Below, piece by piece: positions 16,428-24,843 of a DNA stretch of 64,000 bases; within the stretch, counting starts at the first letter, position 1, and each line of letters begins with the position of its first letter. The notes beneath the pieces were generated by a model. That model was not told where the DNA came from. It saw nothing but the letters and a program-made list of their open reading frames with translations, and ran no database searches. The stretch covers positions 1,869,501 through 1,933,500 of the forward strand of contig NZ_CP033324.1 of assembly GCF_003710085.1 (NCBI RefSeq), written 5' to 3'. The stretch is from Nocardioides pantholopis (lineage in GTDB: Bacteria > Actinomycetota > Actinomycetes > Propionibacteriales > Nocardioidaceae). A program made the position numbers and the translations under genes.

Positions 16428-18014
16428 TCAGCCGCCCTGGGGGACCAGCTGGGTGGCGGTGGCGCGCAGCGTCCCCTTGAGGATCTTCCCGCCCGCGTTG
16501 CGGGGCAGCTCGGGCAGCACCACGAGGTCCTTGGGCAGCTTGTAGGAGGCGATCTTGCCGGTGAGGAACGCGGTCAGGTCCCCGAGCCCGAGCTCGGAGC
16601 CGGGGACCGTCGACACGACCGCCACCGGGACCTGCCCCCACCGGTCGTCGGGGCGCCCGATGACGGCGACCTCGCGGACGGCGGGGTGGGCCGCGATGAC
16701 GTTCTCCACCTCGGCGCAGTAGATGTTCTCGCCGCCGGAGATGATCATGTCCTTCATCCGGTCGACGACCCAGACGAAGCCCTCGGCGTCCTGCTTGACC
16801 AGGTCGCCGGAGTGGAACCAGCCGCCGGCGAAGGCCTCGGCGGTCTCGGACGGCTTGTTCCAGTACCCCTTCATCACCGTGGGTCCGCGGTAGACGATCT
16901 CGCCGACCTCGCCGGGGGCGACGTCGTTCATGAGCTGGTCGACGACCCGGTACTGCAGCGTGGGGATGGGCTGGCCGACCGAGCCGAGCTTGCGCAGCGA
17001 GTCCTCCCCGCGCAGCACGCAGGTGATCGGCGAGGTCTCGGTCTGGCCGAAGACAGCGACGTTGAGGGCGTCCGGGAAGGCCGCGGCCATCGCCCGCAGG
17101 GTGGCGTCCGAGGCCGGGGCCGCGCCCCAGCTGATGATGCGCAGCTTGAGGTCGCGCTGGTCGATGTCGGGCTGGGCGCAGATCAGGTCCCACTGCACCG
17201 GCACGTTGAAGACCACCGTGGCGCCCTCGGCCTCGTAGGCGTCGAGCACGGCCGCCGGGTCGAAGGCGCCCAGCGGGTGGATCACCACCGTGCCGCCGAC
17301 GACGAGGTTGGCCACGATCGAGCCGAGACCGGCGATGTGGAAGAACGGCGCCGTCAGGAAGCCGATGTCGGAGTCGTCGAACATCTCCATCGCCCGGATG
17401 CAGGTGAGTGCCTGCACCTGCATGTTGCGGTGCGACAGCATCGCGCCCTTGGGGTGCCCGGTGGTGCCCGAGGTGTACATGATCAGCGCCGTGGTGTCCT
17501 CGCTGACGTCGGGCAACTCCATCGGCTCCTGGCCGGCCAGGAAGTCCTCGTAGGCCAGCACGTGGTCGGCCTCGGCCCCGAGGTCCGCCTCGCCGATCAC
17601 GACGACGGTCCCGATCGACGCCGAGGCCGGGGCTGCCTTGAGCAGCGGCAGCAGCAGGGCGTCGACGACGACAGCCACGGGCGCGCTGTCGGTGAGGATG
17701 TAGTCGAGCTCCGGTGGCGCGAGCCGGAAGTTGAGCGGGACGGCCATCGCGCCGAGGCTGTTGGCGGCGAGGACCGACTCGACGAACCACGGGTGGCTGA
17801 GGGTCAGCAGCGCGACCCGGTCGCCGGCACCGACACCGCGCGCCGCCAGCGCCGCCGCGCCGCGCAACGAGCGCTCCGAGAGCTGCGACCAGGTGGTCGT
17901 CTCGCCGCGATACCTCAGCGCGGGCTTGTCGGGCCGCATCGCCGCATGGGTTCCGGCGTGGGCCATCCAGTGGTTGCGGAAGGTCCAGGCGGGGGGCAGG
18001 GCGGTGGTCGACAT
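16428..18014 (-). CDS. Fatty-acyl-CoA synthetase (FadD-type AMP-binding ligase)
   Basis: This 528-residue adenylate-forming enzyme activates a carboxylic acid to its CoA thioester. It shows the AMP-binding motif ALIMYTSGTTGHPKGAMLSHR, the A5-type motif VFGQTETSP, WFHSGDLVKQDAEG with DRMKDMIISGGENIY, and the C-terminal catalytic lysine in PRNAGGKILKGTLR. The ATG at 18014 follows a GGAG site; a GTG six bases upstream overlaps that site and is less likely. It is divergent from the tandem-TetR gene. The shared 19-bp element lies on a promoter reading toward it, so it probably belongs to the same regulon as the rubber oxygenase. Confidence 0.9.
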   Translation of the reverse strand: MSTTALPPAWTFRNHWMAHAGTHAAMRPDKPALRYRGETTTWSQLSERSLRGAAALAARGVGAGDRVALLTLSHPWFVESVLAANSLGAMAVPLNFRLAPPELDYILTDSAPVAVVVDALLLPLLKAAPASASIGTVVVIGEADLGAEADHVLAYEDFLAGQEPMELPDVSEDTTALIMYTSGTTGHPKGAMLSHRNMQVQALTCIRAMEMFDDSDIGFLTAPFFHIAGLGSIVANLVVGGTVVIHPLGAFDPAAVLDAYEAEGATVVFNVPVQWDLICAQPDIDQRDLKLRIISWGAAPASDATLRAMAAAFPDALNVAVFGQTETSPITCVLRGEDSLRKLGSVGQPIPTLQYRVVDQLMNDVAPGEVGEIVYRGPTVMKGYWNKPSETAEAFAGGWFHSGDLVKQDAEGFVWVVDRMKDMIISGGENIYCAEVENVIAAHPAVREVAVIGRPDDRWGQVPVAVVSTVPGSELGLGDLTAFLTGKIASYKLPKDLVVLPELPRNAGGKILKGTLRATATQLVPQGG

Positions 18015-18088
18015 GCTCACTCCTCGAGCTGCGTGCGCGGATTGGCGTGCTGGCCAGTATGCACAGGACCGGGCTCCAGGGGAATGGT

Positions 18089-18118
18089 TATGTTAATGGC
18101 GAGTCACCCTTTTGTGAA
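18089..18118. promoter_or_regulatory. Divergent promoter region with 19-bp shared element, copy 1
   Basis: The plus-strand sequence TATGTTAATGGCGAGTCAC (18089-18107) matches 16 of 19 positions of the minus-strand copy at 20754-20772. On the minus strand a promoter TTCACA (18118-18113), 17 bp, TAACAT (18095-18090) reads toward the acyl-CoA synthetase and is overlapped by the element. The plus-strand TATGTT can serve as a -10 box toward the tandem-TetR gene. Confidence 0.55.
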
Positions 18119-18221
18119 CGCGCTTTCACGCCCCGGGCCGGCTCCGCGGGTCCGACCGGGCATGGTTGACTGGGGCGCCGGAGACGGGCCCAGGGGGCGC
18201 GCGGCGCGGGGAGGTGGCGGC

Positions 18222-19394
18222 ATGACGGTCGAGGAGGTGCCGGTTCGCCGGCGCCCGCGCAACCGGCGCCAGCTGGTCGTCGACGCGGCCGGACCGGTGT
18301 TCAGCGAGCGCGGCTACCACGGCGCCTCGATGGAGGAGGTGGCGGCGAGGGTCGGCATCTCGGCGGCCGCGCTCTACCGGCACTTCCCGAACAAGTACGC
18401 CTTGTTCGTGGAGTGCGCCAACCTGATGGTGGACCGGCTCCGCGACGTCCTGGGCGAGCTGCCGGACCAGGTCGCGCTGCCCGAGCTGCTTCCGGCGCTG
18501 GCCCAGGTCACCCTCGAGCACCGGGCCTCGGGCGGGGTCTACCGGTGGGAGGCCCGGTTCCTCGACGTCGAGGACCGGCGCGAGCTGCGCGCCAAGTTCA
18601 CAGCCGTCGTCGACTCGGTGACCGCGGCGCTGGAGCGGGACCTGGGCGGCACCCAGACGCGCCTGCGCGCCTCCGCGGCACTCGGGGCGATCGGCTCGAT
18701 CACGCTGCACCACACCCAGATCGCCCGGCAGCGCGCCGTGGAGCTGCTGGTGGACGCCGCGCTGCGCGCCGCCCGCGTCGACCCGGCGGCGGCGCCGCGC
18801 ACCGCCTCGGCGGTGCACCTGCCGGTCCGCCCGGAGCCCGCCAGCCGGCGCGGCGAGATCCTCCAGGCCGCGATCCCGCTGTTCGCCGACCACGGCTTCC
18901 GCAACGTGAGCATGGGACAGATCGCGGGCGCGGTCGGGCTCACCTCCTCGGCGATCTACCGGCACTACCCGGTGAAGGCGGAGATCCTGGCCGCCGCCTG
19001 CCTGCAGACGGCGGCGATGCTCGAGCAGGCGGCCGGGCAGGCGCTGCACGCGGTGGACGGGCCCCAGGAGTCCCTGGAGGCGCTCGCGGCCGCCTACGTG
19101 GCGTACAGCTTCGAGAACACCGCGCTGATCAGCGTCGCCGAGGCGGAGATCGTGGGCCTGCCGCCGGACCTGCGGCGGCCCGTCACGCTCGCCCAGCGCG
19201 AGCACGTCGCGCTGTGGGAGCGCCGGCTCGCGCAGACGTGCCACGGGCTGGACACGCGTCAGGTGCGGACCCTGGTCCACGCCGGGTTCGGCGTGGTGGT
19301 CGAGGCCGGCCGGCAGCTGCGCTGGCAGGACACCGACGCGAACCGGGACGCGGTCGCGGCACTGATGCTGGGCGCCCTGGGCCTCTCCGGCTGA
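18222..19394 (+). CDS. Tandem TetR regulator (two TetR units fused in one protein)
   Basis: This 390-residue protein holds two complete TetR-like halves. Half 1 has its DNA-binding domain at about 12-60 (MEEVAARVGISAAALYRHF). Half 2 has another at about 206-252 (MGQIAGAVGLTSSAIYRHY) followed by its own helical domain. Ordinary TetR proteins have one domain and dimerise, so a fused version could bind an asymmetric or composite operator as a monomer. The start follows GGGGAGG. It is divergent from the acyl-CoA synthetase and convergent with lcp. The 19-bp element shared by both flanking promoter regions is the natural candidate site (inference). Confidence 0.88.
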   Translation: MTVEEVPVRRRPRNRRQLVVDAAGPVFSERGYHGASMEEVAARVGISAAALYRHFPNKYALFVECANLMVDRLRDVLGELPDQVALPELLPALAQVTLEHRASGGVYRWEARFLDVEDRRELRAKFTAVVDSVTAALERDLGGTQTRLRASAALGAIGSITLHHTQIARQRAVELLVDAALRAARVDPAAAPRTASAVHLPVRPEPASRRGEILQAAIPLFADHGFRNVSMGQIAGAVGLTSSAIYRHYPVKAEILAAACLQTAAMLEQAAGQALHAVDGPQESLEALAAAYVAYSFENTALISVAEAEIVGLPPDLRRPVTLAQREHVALWERRLAQTCHGLDTRQVRTLVHAGFGVVVEAGRQLRWQDTDANRDAVAALMLGALGLSG

Positions 19395-19430
19395 GTCCGT
19401 GGGCGCGGCCGGCCGGCCGCGCCCCCGGAC
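19395..19430. terminator. Bidirectional terminator hairpin, 36-bp near-perfect palindrome
   Basis: GGGCGCGGCC-GGCC-GGCCGCGCCC is extended by GTCCG and CGGAC on the outside, with a single mismatch. It sits between the convergent tandem-TetR gene and lcp, directly after the TetR stop. Confidence 0.7.
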
Positions 19431-19441
19431 CCCGTGACGCC

Positions 19442-20662
19442 TCAGGAGCCGGTGGGGCGGTTCCCGTCCGGGACGGTGATCGGGGTGGTCTTGCCGTCCT
19501 TGCCCTTGTTGAGGAACGCCATGGCCAGCGCGCGGATGAACTGGTCGAACATGTAGTAGGTGACCGGCATGATCCGCACAGTCCCCTCACGGAACCCGAT
19601 GTAGGTCGGCCACGCCGTGCGGATCAGGGCCTTCGCGGCATAGTCGCGTCGCAGGTGGAGCCAGTCGCCCACCTGGTCGCCCAGCATGTAGCGCACGAAC
19701 TCGTTGAGGAAGCCGCGGGTGACGCCCAGGTCCACCTGCGCGGTCAGTCCCAGCAGCACCTCGGCGAGCTCGCGGCCCTCGTAGGTCGGGTTGAGGATCG
19801 GTGTGAGGATCTGCCCCGACTGGGCGTGGGCGTCGGCCCAGGTGGCGGGGATGTACTCGTCGCGGACACCGAGCAGGTGCAGGGCGACCTGCCAGGAGTG
19901 CAGGAACGCCTCCTGGTCGGCTGCGGAGCCGGCCGCGCCCCACTCGGTGAGCTTCTTGTGTGCGAAGGTCCCGGTGGAGTGGAAGGTCACCAGGATGTCG
20001 TGGTTGCTGATCGGGACGCGCTCGTCGGCCACCGCCCGCCACTGGGGCATCTGCGGAAGCAGGTGGCGCACGGCCGCGTGCACGGTCCGCGTCTTGTTGG
20101 CGGTGACCAGGAACTGCCCGTTCGGCTCGTAGCCGCCGAGCTCGGCCTGGTCGTAGCCGAAGGTGAAGGTCTTGGCGGCCCGGTCCTGCATGTCGGCACC
20201 GCCCTGGGACCAGTAGACCGACTTGGCCTCGCGCGGGATGACGGTGCTCATGATCCCGCCGCCGATGCCGTAGATCACGAAGAAGTAGGTGTCCTTGCGC
20301 CGGTTGTAGTCCGCCGCCCGCCGCAGCTTCGTCACGTCCGCCCACGACGGGAGCCGGGTGGACTGCTGGAGGAACGCCCGCAGCTCCGGCGGCAGGCCGG
20401 CCGGGACGGGGTCGTTGTTGTTCACCCAGGTGCCATAGGCCTTGTTGACCGCCGGAACCTGCTTGCTGTCGAGGATGTTGGCCATGATCCGGTCGAGCTC
20501 GTCGTCCCAGACCCACTGGGGGTCCACGCCGGCGCCGGTGCCGGCGATCGATCCCGAGGGTGCCCAGGACCACGCTGCGCCGGTCGGCGCCAGGGCGCCG
20601 GTGAATCCCAGGGCGGCTCCGAGGCTCAACACGTTCCGTCTGCTCACAGAGGTCATTTCCAT
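19442..20662 (-). CDS. lcp: Latex clearing protein (Lcp)-type rubber oxygenase, Tat-exported haem protein
   Basis: This 406-residue protein starts with a Tat signal (VSRRNVLSLGAALGFTGA). The mature part is a DUF2236-type domain. Numbered from the chosen start, E145, R161, K164, T165, H195 and R199 line up at a constant offset of 3 with Streptomyces K30 Lcp E148, R164, K167, T168, H198 and R202. By my recollection of the published work these include the haem ligands (His198, Lys167) and the proposed base Glu148. The context is PREAKSVYW, RAAKTFTFG and RTVHAAVRHLLP. The length also matches (K30 about 407). Lcp cleaves poly(cis-1,4-isoprene) outside the cell to oligo-isoprenoid aldehydes. An in-frame ATG at 20746 would add 28 residues before the Tat motif and is less likely. 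Confidence 0.85.
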   Translation of the reverse strand: MEMTSVSRRNVLSLGAALGFTGALAPTGAAWSWAPSGSIAGTGAGVDPQWVWDDELDRIMANILDSKQVPAVNKAYGTWVNNNDPVPAGLPPELRAFLQQSTRLPSWADVTKLRRAADYNRRKDTYFFVIYGIGGGIMSTVIPREAKSVYWSQGGADMQDRAAKTFTFGYDQAELGGYEPNGQFLVTANKTRTVHAAVRHLLPQMPQWRAVADERVPISNHDILVTFHSTGTFAHKKLTEWGAAGSAADQEAFLHSWQVALHLLGVRDEYIPATWADAHAQSGQILTPILNPTYEGRELAEVLLGLTAQVDLGVTRGFLNEFVRYMLGDQVGDWLHLRRDYAAKALIRTAWPTYIGFREGTVRIMPVTYYMFDQFIRALAMAFLNKGKDGKTTPITVPDGNRPTGS

Positions 20663-20753
20663 GTCCGTTTCCAGGAGGCCGGACGCCTCGATGGGCGGTG
20701 CGAGACGCGGGGCTGCCGCGCTCCCATCTCCCGCTGTGGCATCCACGAGTGAT

Positions 20754-20795
20754 GTGATTCTCCGTTAACATACGGAGCGCAACGCACGCTGGCAA
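20754..20795 (-). promoter_or_regulatory. lcp promoter with 19-bp shared element, copy 2
   Basis: On the minus strand, TTGCCA (20795-20790), a 17-bp spacer and TATGTT (20772-20767) form a good promoter. The element TATGTTAACGGAGAATCAC (20772-20754) starts at its -10 box and covers the likely start point. A 6-bp inverted repeat CTCCGT/ACGGAG (20760-20777) overlaps it. Confidence 0.6.
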
Positions 20796-20811
20796 GGGTG
20801 CGCTGGATCCA

Positions 20812-20841
20812 TTGACTTCACTCCGGCGAGAGCCCTACCGT
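20812..20841 (+). promoter_or_regulatory. Putative acyl-CoA dehydrogenase promoter
   Basis: TTGACT (20812-20817), an 18-bp spacer and TACCGT (20836-20841) precede the ATG at 20899 by a leader of about 50 nt. The shared 19-bp element lies 40 bp upstream of the -35 box. Confidence 0.45.
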
Positions 20842-20898
20842 CCCCACCCTGACCTGGCGCTTCTCGGTCGGACCCGCAACGAGAGGATCGAGACAGGC

Positions 20899-22062
20899 AT
20901 GAGCAGTGGTGTGGTGGCCCAGCGGTCGCTCTACGACGAGGACCAGGAGTACCTGCGCGAGACGGTGCGGGCGTTCGTGGCCAAGCACGCCAAGCCGAAC
21001 GCCGAGCGCTGGCGCACCGAGGGCAAGGTCGACCGCTGGCTGTTCACCGAGGCGGCCCGCGCGGGGCTGCTCGGCTTCAACATCCCCGAGCAGTACGGCG
21101 GCGGCGGGATCACCGACTTCCGCTTCAACGCGGTGATCGGGGAGGAGTTCGCCCGCGACCCGGTCTCCGACGGACTGGCCTGCGTGGGCCTGTCCAGCGA
21201 CATCGTGATCCCGTACTTCACCGACCTGACCAACGACGAGCAGAAGGGCCGCTGGCTGCCCGGCATCGCGACCGGCGAGCTGGTCGTCGCGGTGGCCATG
21301 ACCGAGCCCGGCACCGGCAGCGACCTGTCCGGGATCAGCACGTCGGCGGTGCGCGACGGGGACGACTACGTCGTCAACGGCAGCAAGGTGTTCATCTCCA
21401 ACGGGCAGAACGCCGACCTGGTGGCCACCGCCGTCCGCACCGGTCCCGACCCGCACCGGGGGCTCAGCCTGATCGTCATCGAGACCGACCGGCCGGGCTT
21501 CTCGCGCGGGCGGAACCTGGAGAAGGTCGGCCTGCACGCCCAGGACACCAGCGAGCTGTTCTTCTCCGACGTCCGGGTGCCGGCCGCGAACCTGCTGGGG
21601 GAAGAGGGCGCGGGCTTCGCTGGCCTGATGGGCAACCTGCCGCAGGAGCGGATCTCGATCGCCGCGAACTCGGTCGCCGCCTCGGAGGGGGTCCTGGAGC
21701 GGACCCTGGCGTACGTCAAGGAGCGCACGGCGTTCGGCAAGCCGATCGGCAACTTCCAGAACACCAGGTTCGAGCTCGCCGACATGGTCACCGGCGTGCG
21801 GGCCTCCCGGGCGTACGTCGACGACCTGCTGGCCCGCCACACCCGCGGGGAGCTCAGCGCAGCCGACGCCGCGGCCGGGAAGTTCTGGTGCACCGAGCAG
21901 TACGTCGACGTGGTGGGTCGCTGCGTGCAGCTGCACGGCGGCTACGGCTACATGCTGGAGTACCGGATCGCCCACGACTACCTGGACTCGCGCATCTCGA
22001 CGATCTACGGCGGCACCACGGAGATCATGAAGGAGATCGTGGGACGGGAGCTGGGGCTCTAG
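20899..22062 (+). CDS. Acyl-CoA dehydrogenase
   Basis: This 387-residue flavoenzyme introduces an alpha-beta double bond into an acyl-CoA. It has the family signatures VAMTEPGTGSDLSGIST (substrate and FAD contact), GSKVFISNGQNADL, RTAFGKPIGNFQNTRFELAD and the C-terminal LHGGYGYMLEYRIAHDYLDSR followed by IYGGTTEIMKEIVGREL, where the Glu in GTTE is the likely catalytic base. It is divergent from lcp. With the acyl-CoA synthetase it could carry out the first beta-oxidation steps on acids derived from the oxygenase products (inference). Confidence 0.9.
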   Translation: MSSGVVAQRSLYDEDQEYLRETVRAFVAKHAKPNAERWRTEGKVDRWLFTEAARAGLLGFNIPEQYGGGGITDFRFNAVIGEEFARDPVSDGLACVGLSSDIVIPYFTDLTNDEQKGRWLPGIATGELVVAVAMTEPGTGSDLSGISTSAVRDGDDYVVNGSKVFISNGQNADLVATAVRTGPDPHRGLSLIVIETDRPGFSRGRNLEKVGLHAQDTSELFFSDVRVPAANLLGEEGAGFAGLMGNLPQERISIAANSVAASEGVLERTLAYVKERTAFGKPIGNFQNTRFELADMVTGVRASRAYVDDLLARHTRGELSAADAAAGKFWCTEQYVDVVGRCVQLHGGYGYMLEYRIAHDYLDSRISTIYGGTTEIMKEIVGRELGL

Positions 22063-22228
22063 CGGTCGTGGCGCGCCGGCGTCCCGGCCGGTCAGGGTGG
22101 GCGGCGTGGGCTGCGGAGGGCGGCGGGGTGTGGCCCGGACGCCAGGTCGCGGAGCACCTGGCTGAGGACGCGGCGAGGGGACACCGGGAAGACGACCTCT
22201 CTCCGAGCCGACATGAGGAGTGCCCGTC

Positions 22229-23617
22229 ATGTTGCACAAGAAGGACTCGATCCGCGGCGACCTCGAGGACGATGTCTTCGCCTCGACCGACCTGTCGATC
22301 GCGATGCCGAAGTACAAGTTCCCGCCGGGCGAGCAGGTCGCGCGGCACGCGTACCAGGTGGTGCGCGACGAGCTGATGCTCGACGGGAACTCGCGGCAGA
22401 ACCTGGCGACGTTCTGCCAGACCTGGGTGGAGCCCGAGGTCGACGACCTGATGACCGTGTCGCTGGACAAGAACATGATCGACAAGGACGAGTACCCGCA
22501 GACCGCCGAGCTCGAGGCGCGGTGCGTGCACATGCTCGCCGACCTCTGGAACAGCCCGCAGGCGGCGAACACGATGGGCACCTCGACCACCGGGTCGAGC
22601 GAGGCCGCCATGCTCGGCGGGATGGCCCTGCTGTGGAAGTGGCGGGAGCGTCGGCGGGCCGAGGGCAAGCCGACCGACCGGCCCAACCTGGTCACCGGTC
22701 CGGTCCAGATCTGCTGGCACAAGTTCGCCCGCTACTGGGACATCGAGCTCCGCGAGATCCCGATGCAGGGCGACCGGCTGATCATGAACGCCGAGGAGGT
22801 GCTCGCGCGGGTCGACGAGAACACGATCGGGGTCGTCCCCACCCTGGGCGTCACGTTCACCTGCCAGTACGAGCCGGTGGCGGACGTGGCGGCGGCGCTG
22901 GACAGGCTCCAGGAGGACACGGGACTCGATGTCCCGATCCACGTCGACGGCGCCAGCGGCGGGTTCATCGCCCCGTTCGTCGAGCCGGACCTGCTCTGGG
23001 ACTTCCGGCTGCCCCGCGTGAAGTCGATCAACGCCTCGGGCCACAAGTTCGGCCTGGCGCCGCTCGGCGTCGGCTGGGCCGTCTGGCGTGACGCCGCCGA
23101 GCTGCCGGAGGACCTGATCTTCCACGTCAACTACCTCGGTGGCGACATGGCGGTCTTCGCGCTCAACTTCTCGCGCCCTGGCGGCCAGATCGTCGCGCAG
23201 TACTACAACTTCCTCCGGCTCGGCAGAGCCGGCTACCGCAAGATCCACGAGGCGGGGTACGAGACTGCGCGCTACCTCGCCGACGAGATCTCCCGGATGG
23301 GTCCGTTCGATGTCGTCTACGACGGTCGGGGCGGCATCCCCGCGCTGACCTGGAAGCTGAAGGAGGGCATCGACCACGGGTTCACCCTGTTCGACCTGGC
23401 CGACCGGCTACGCACCCGGGGCTGGCAGGTGCCCGCCTACACGCTGCCCGCCGACCGGGAGGACCTGGCCGTCCAGCGCATCCTGGTCCGCCACGACTTC
23501 AGCCGCGACCTGGCCTCGCTGCTGCTCGACGACTACCGGCGCGCGATCGGGATCCTCAGGAAGCACGCCCCCAGGGAGTCGCTGACGGAGGAGGAGGCGG
23601 GCGGGTTCCACCACTGA
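22229..23617 (+). CDS. gadB: Glutamate decarboxylase
   Basis: This 462-residue PLP enzyme converts glutamate to GABA and CO2, consuming a proton. Motifs include [31 protein letters not shown], and the PLP-lysine motif [17 protein letters not shown] (Lys about 273). The C-terminus is short, [17 protein letters not shown], and ends in two histidines. An AGGAG site lies 8 nt before the ATG. No antiporter gene is next to it, so it stands alone here rather than as a gadBC acid-resistance pair. The stop converges on the next gene with only 2 bp between. Confidence 0.92.
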   Translation: MLHKKDSIRGDLEDDVFASTDLSIAMPKYKFPPGEQVARHAYQVVRDELMLDGNSRQNLATFCQTWVEPEVDDLMTVSLDKNMIDKDEYPQTAELEARCVHMLADLWNSPQAANTMGTSTTGSSEAAMLGGMALLWKWRERRRAEGKPTDRPNLVTGPVQICWHKFARYWDIELREIPMQGDRLIMNAEEVLARVDENTIGVVPTLGVTFTCQYEPVADVAAALDRLQEDTGLDVPIHVDGASGGFIAPFVEPDLLWDFRLPRVKSINASGHKFGLAPLGVGWAVWRDAAELPEDLIFHVNYLGGDMAVFALNFSRPGGQIVAQYYNFLRLGRAGYRKIHEAGYETARYLADEISRMGPFDVVYDGRGGIPALTWKLKEGIDHGFTLFDLADRLRTRGWQVPAYTLPADREDLAVQRILVRHDFSRDLASLLLDDYRRAIGILRKHAPRESLTEEEAGGFHH

Positions 23618-23619
23618 CC

Positions 23620-24843
23620 TCAGTGCCGGCGCCGAGCGAAGACCCAGGCCCGCATCGCGACGAACCGCAGGACCGTCACCAGCAGGTTGGCCACGGTCAG
23701 CACCGCCACCTCGACGTGGTGGTCGTCGACGCCGGTGGCCTGGAGCAGCCACAGCGATCCGCTGGTGACGGCCAGCCCCACGCCGAAGACCACGAGGCCG
23801 CGCAGCTGGTGCCCGACGGCGCCGGCGCGGCCGCGCAGTCCGAACGTGAGGCGCCGGTTGGCAGCGGTGTTCGCGATCGCGGTCAGCAGCAGCGCCAGCA
23901 GGTTGGCGAGGAACGGGGAAGTCACGCCGCGCAGCAGGAGGAACAGCACGGCGTACGCCGCGGTCGAGGCGACCCCGACCAGGCCGAACATCACCACCTG
24001 CATGCCGAGCCGGCCGCCGCCGGCGTCGGCCGAGGCCCGGCCGAGCCGGGCGGCGACCTCCGAGACCGGCAGCCGCCCCGAGAGCAGGCCGTGGCCGACC
24101 CGCACGATGCCGCGGACGTCGTCGAGTGCGGTGCGGAGGATGTCGACCCGGCTGTCGGGGTCGTCGACCCAGTCCACCGGCACCTCGTGGATGCGCAGGC
24201 CGGCGCGCTCGGCGAGCACCAGGAGCTCGGTGTCGAAGAACCACGCGTCGTCCTCGACCAGCGGCAGCAGCTCGCGGGCCACGTCCGCACGGATCGCCTT
24301 GAACCCGCACTGGGCGTCGGAGAACCGGGCGCGCAGCGTCCCGCGCAGCAGCACGTTGTAGCCGCGCGAGACCAGCTCGCGCTTGGGCCCGCGCTGCACC
24401 CGCGCGCCGCGGGCGAGCCGGGTGCCGATCGCCACGTCGGAGTGGCCGCTGAGCAGCGGGGCCACCAGCGGGAGCAGCGCGTTGAGGTCGGTCGAGAGGT
24501 CGACGTCCATGTAGACGAGCACCCCGGCGTCCGAGGTGGACCAGACCCGCTTCAGCGCCCGGCCACGGCCCTTCTCCGCCAGGTGCACGACCCGGACGTC
24601 GTCGTAGGCGTGCGCCAGCCGGCGGGCGATCACCGCGGTGGCGTCGGTGCTGGCGTTGTCGGCGATGGTCACCCGGCTGGACCAGGGGAGCGTCGCGAGG
24701 TGCTCGCGGACCCGCTCGACCGACCGGGCCAGGTCGCGCTCCTCGTTGTAGACCGGGATCACCACGTCGAGCGTCACCGAGAGCGGGCCGGGAGCCGCGG
24801 CCGGCGGGAACGCCGGGCGGGCGGACGACAGCAGGGCGCTCAT
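23620..24843 (-). CDS. Glycosyltransferase family 2 fused to a GtrA-like membrane domain
   Basis: This 407-residue protein begins with a DPM1/GtrB-like GT2 domain (about 22-260): VTLDVVIPVYNEERDL, IADNASTDAT, VVHLAEKGRGRALKRV, VYMDVDLSTDL (the metal-binding DxD), and DAQCGFKAIRADVARELLP. The C-terminal part (about 280-405) has four TM helices of the GtrA type with FGLVGVASTAAYAVLF and NTAANRRLTFG. Such fusions transfer sugars to polyprenyl phosphate and may flip the product. The ATG overlaps the stop of the upstream mannosyltransferase-like gene (ATGA), so the pair probably forms a donor-lipid and acceptor transferase unit at the membrane. Confidence 0.88.
   Translation of the reverse strand: MSALLSSARPAFPPAAAPGPLSVTLDVVIPVYNEERDLARSVERVREHLATLPWSSRVTIADNASTDATAVIARRLAHAYDDVRVVHLAEKGRGRALKRVWSTSDAGVLVYMDVDLSTDLNALLPLVAPLLSGHSDVAIGTRLARGARVQRGPKRELVSRGYNVLLRGTLRARFSDAQCGFKAIRADVARELLPLVEDDAWFFDTELLVLAERAGLRIHEVPVDWVDDPDSRVDILRTALDDVRGIVRVGHGLLSGRLPVSEVAARLGRASADAGGGRLGMQVVMFGLVGVASTAAYAVLFLLLRGVTSPFLANLLALLLTAIANTAANRRLTFGLRGRAGAVGHQLRGLVVFGVGLAVTSGSLWLLQATGVDDHHVEVAVLTVANLLVTVLRFVAMRAWVFARRRH

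Noticed and set aside
22229-23617. gadBC-type acid-resistance locus
   Set aside because: No glutamate/GABA antiporter is adjacent; the neighbours are an acyl-CoA dehydrogenase and a glycosyltransferase.
23612-23625. Palindrome CACTGACCTCAGTG as a regulatory site
   Set aside because: It is formed by the two convergent stop codons of gadB and the GT2-GtrA gene, which are only 2 bp apart. Arms are short.
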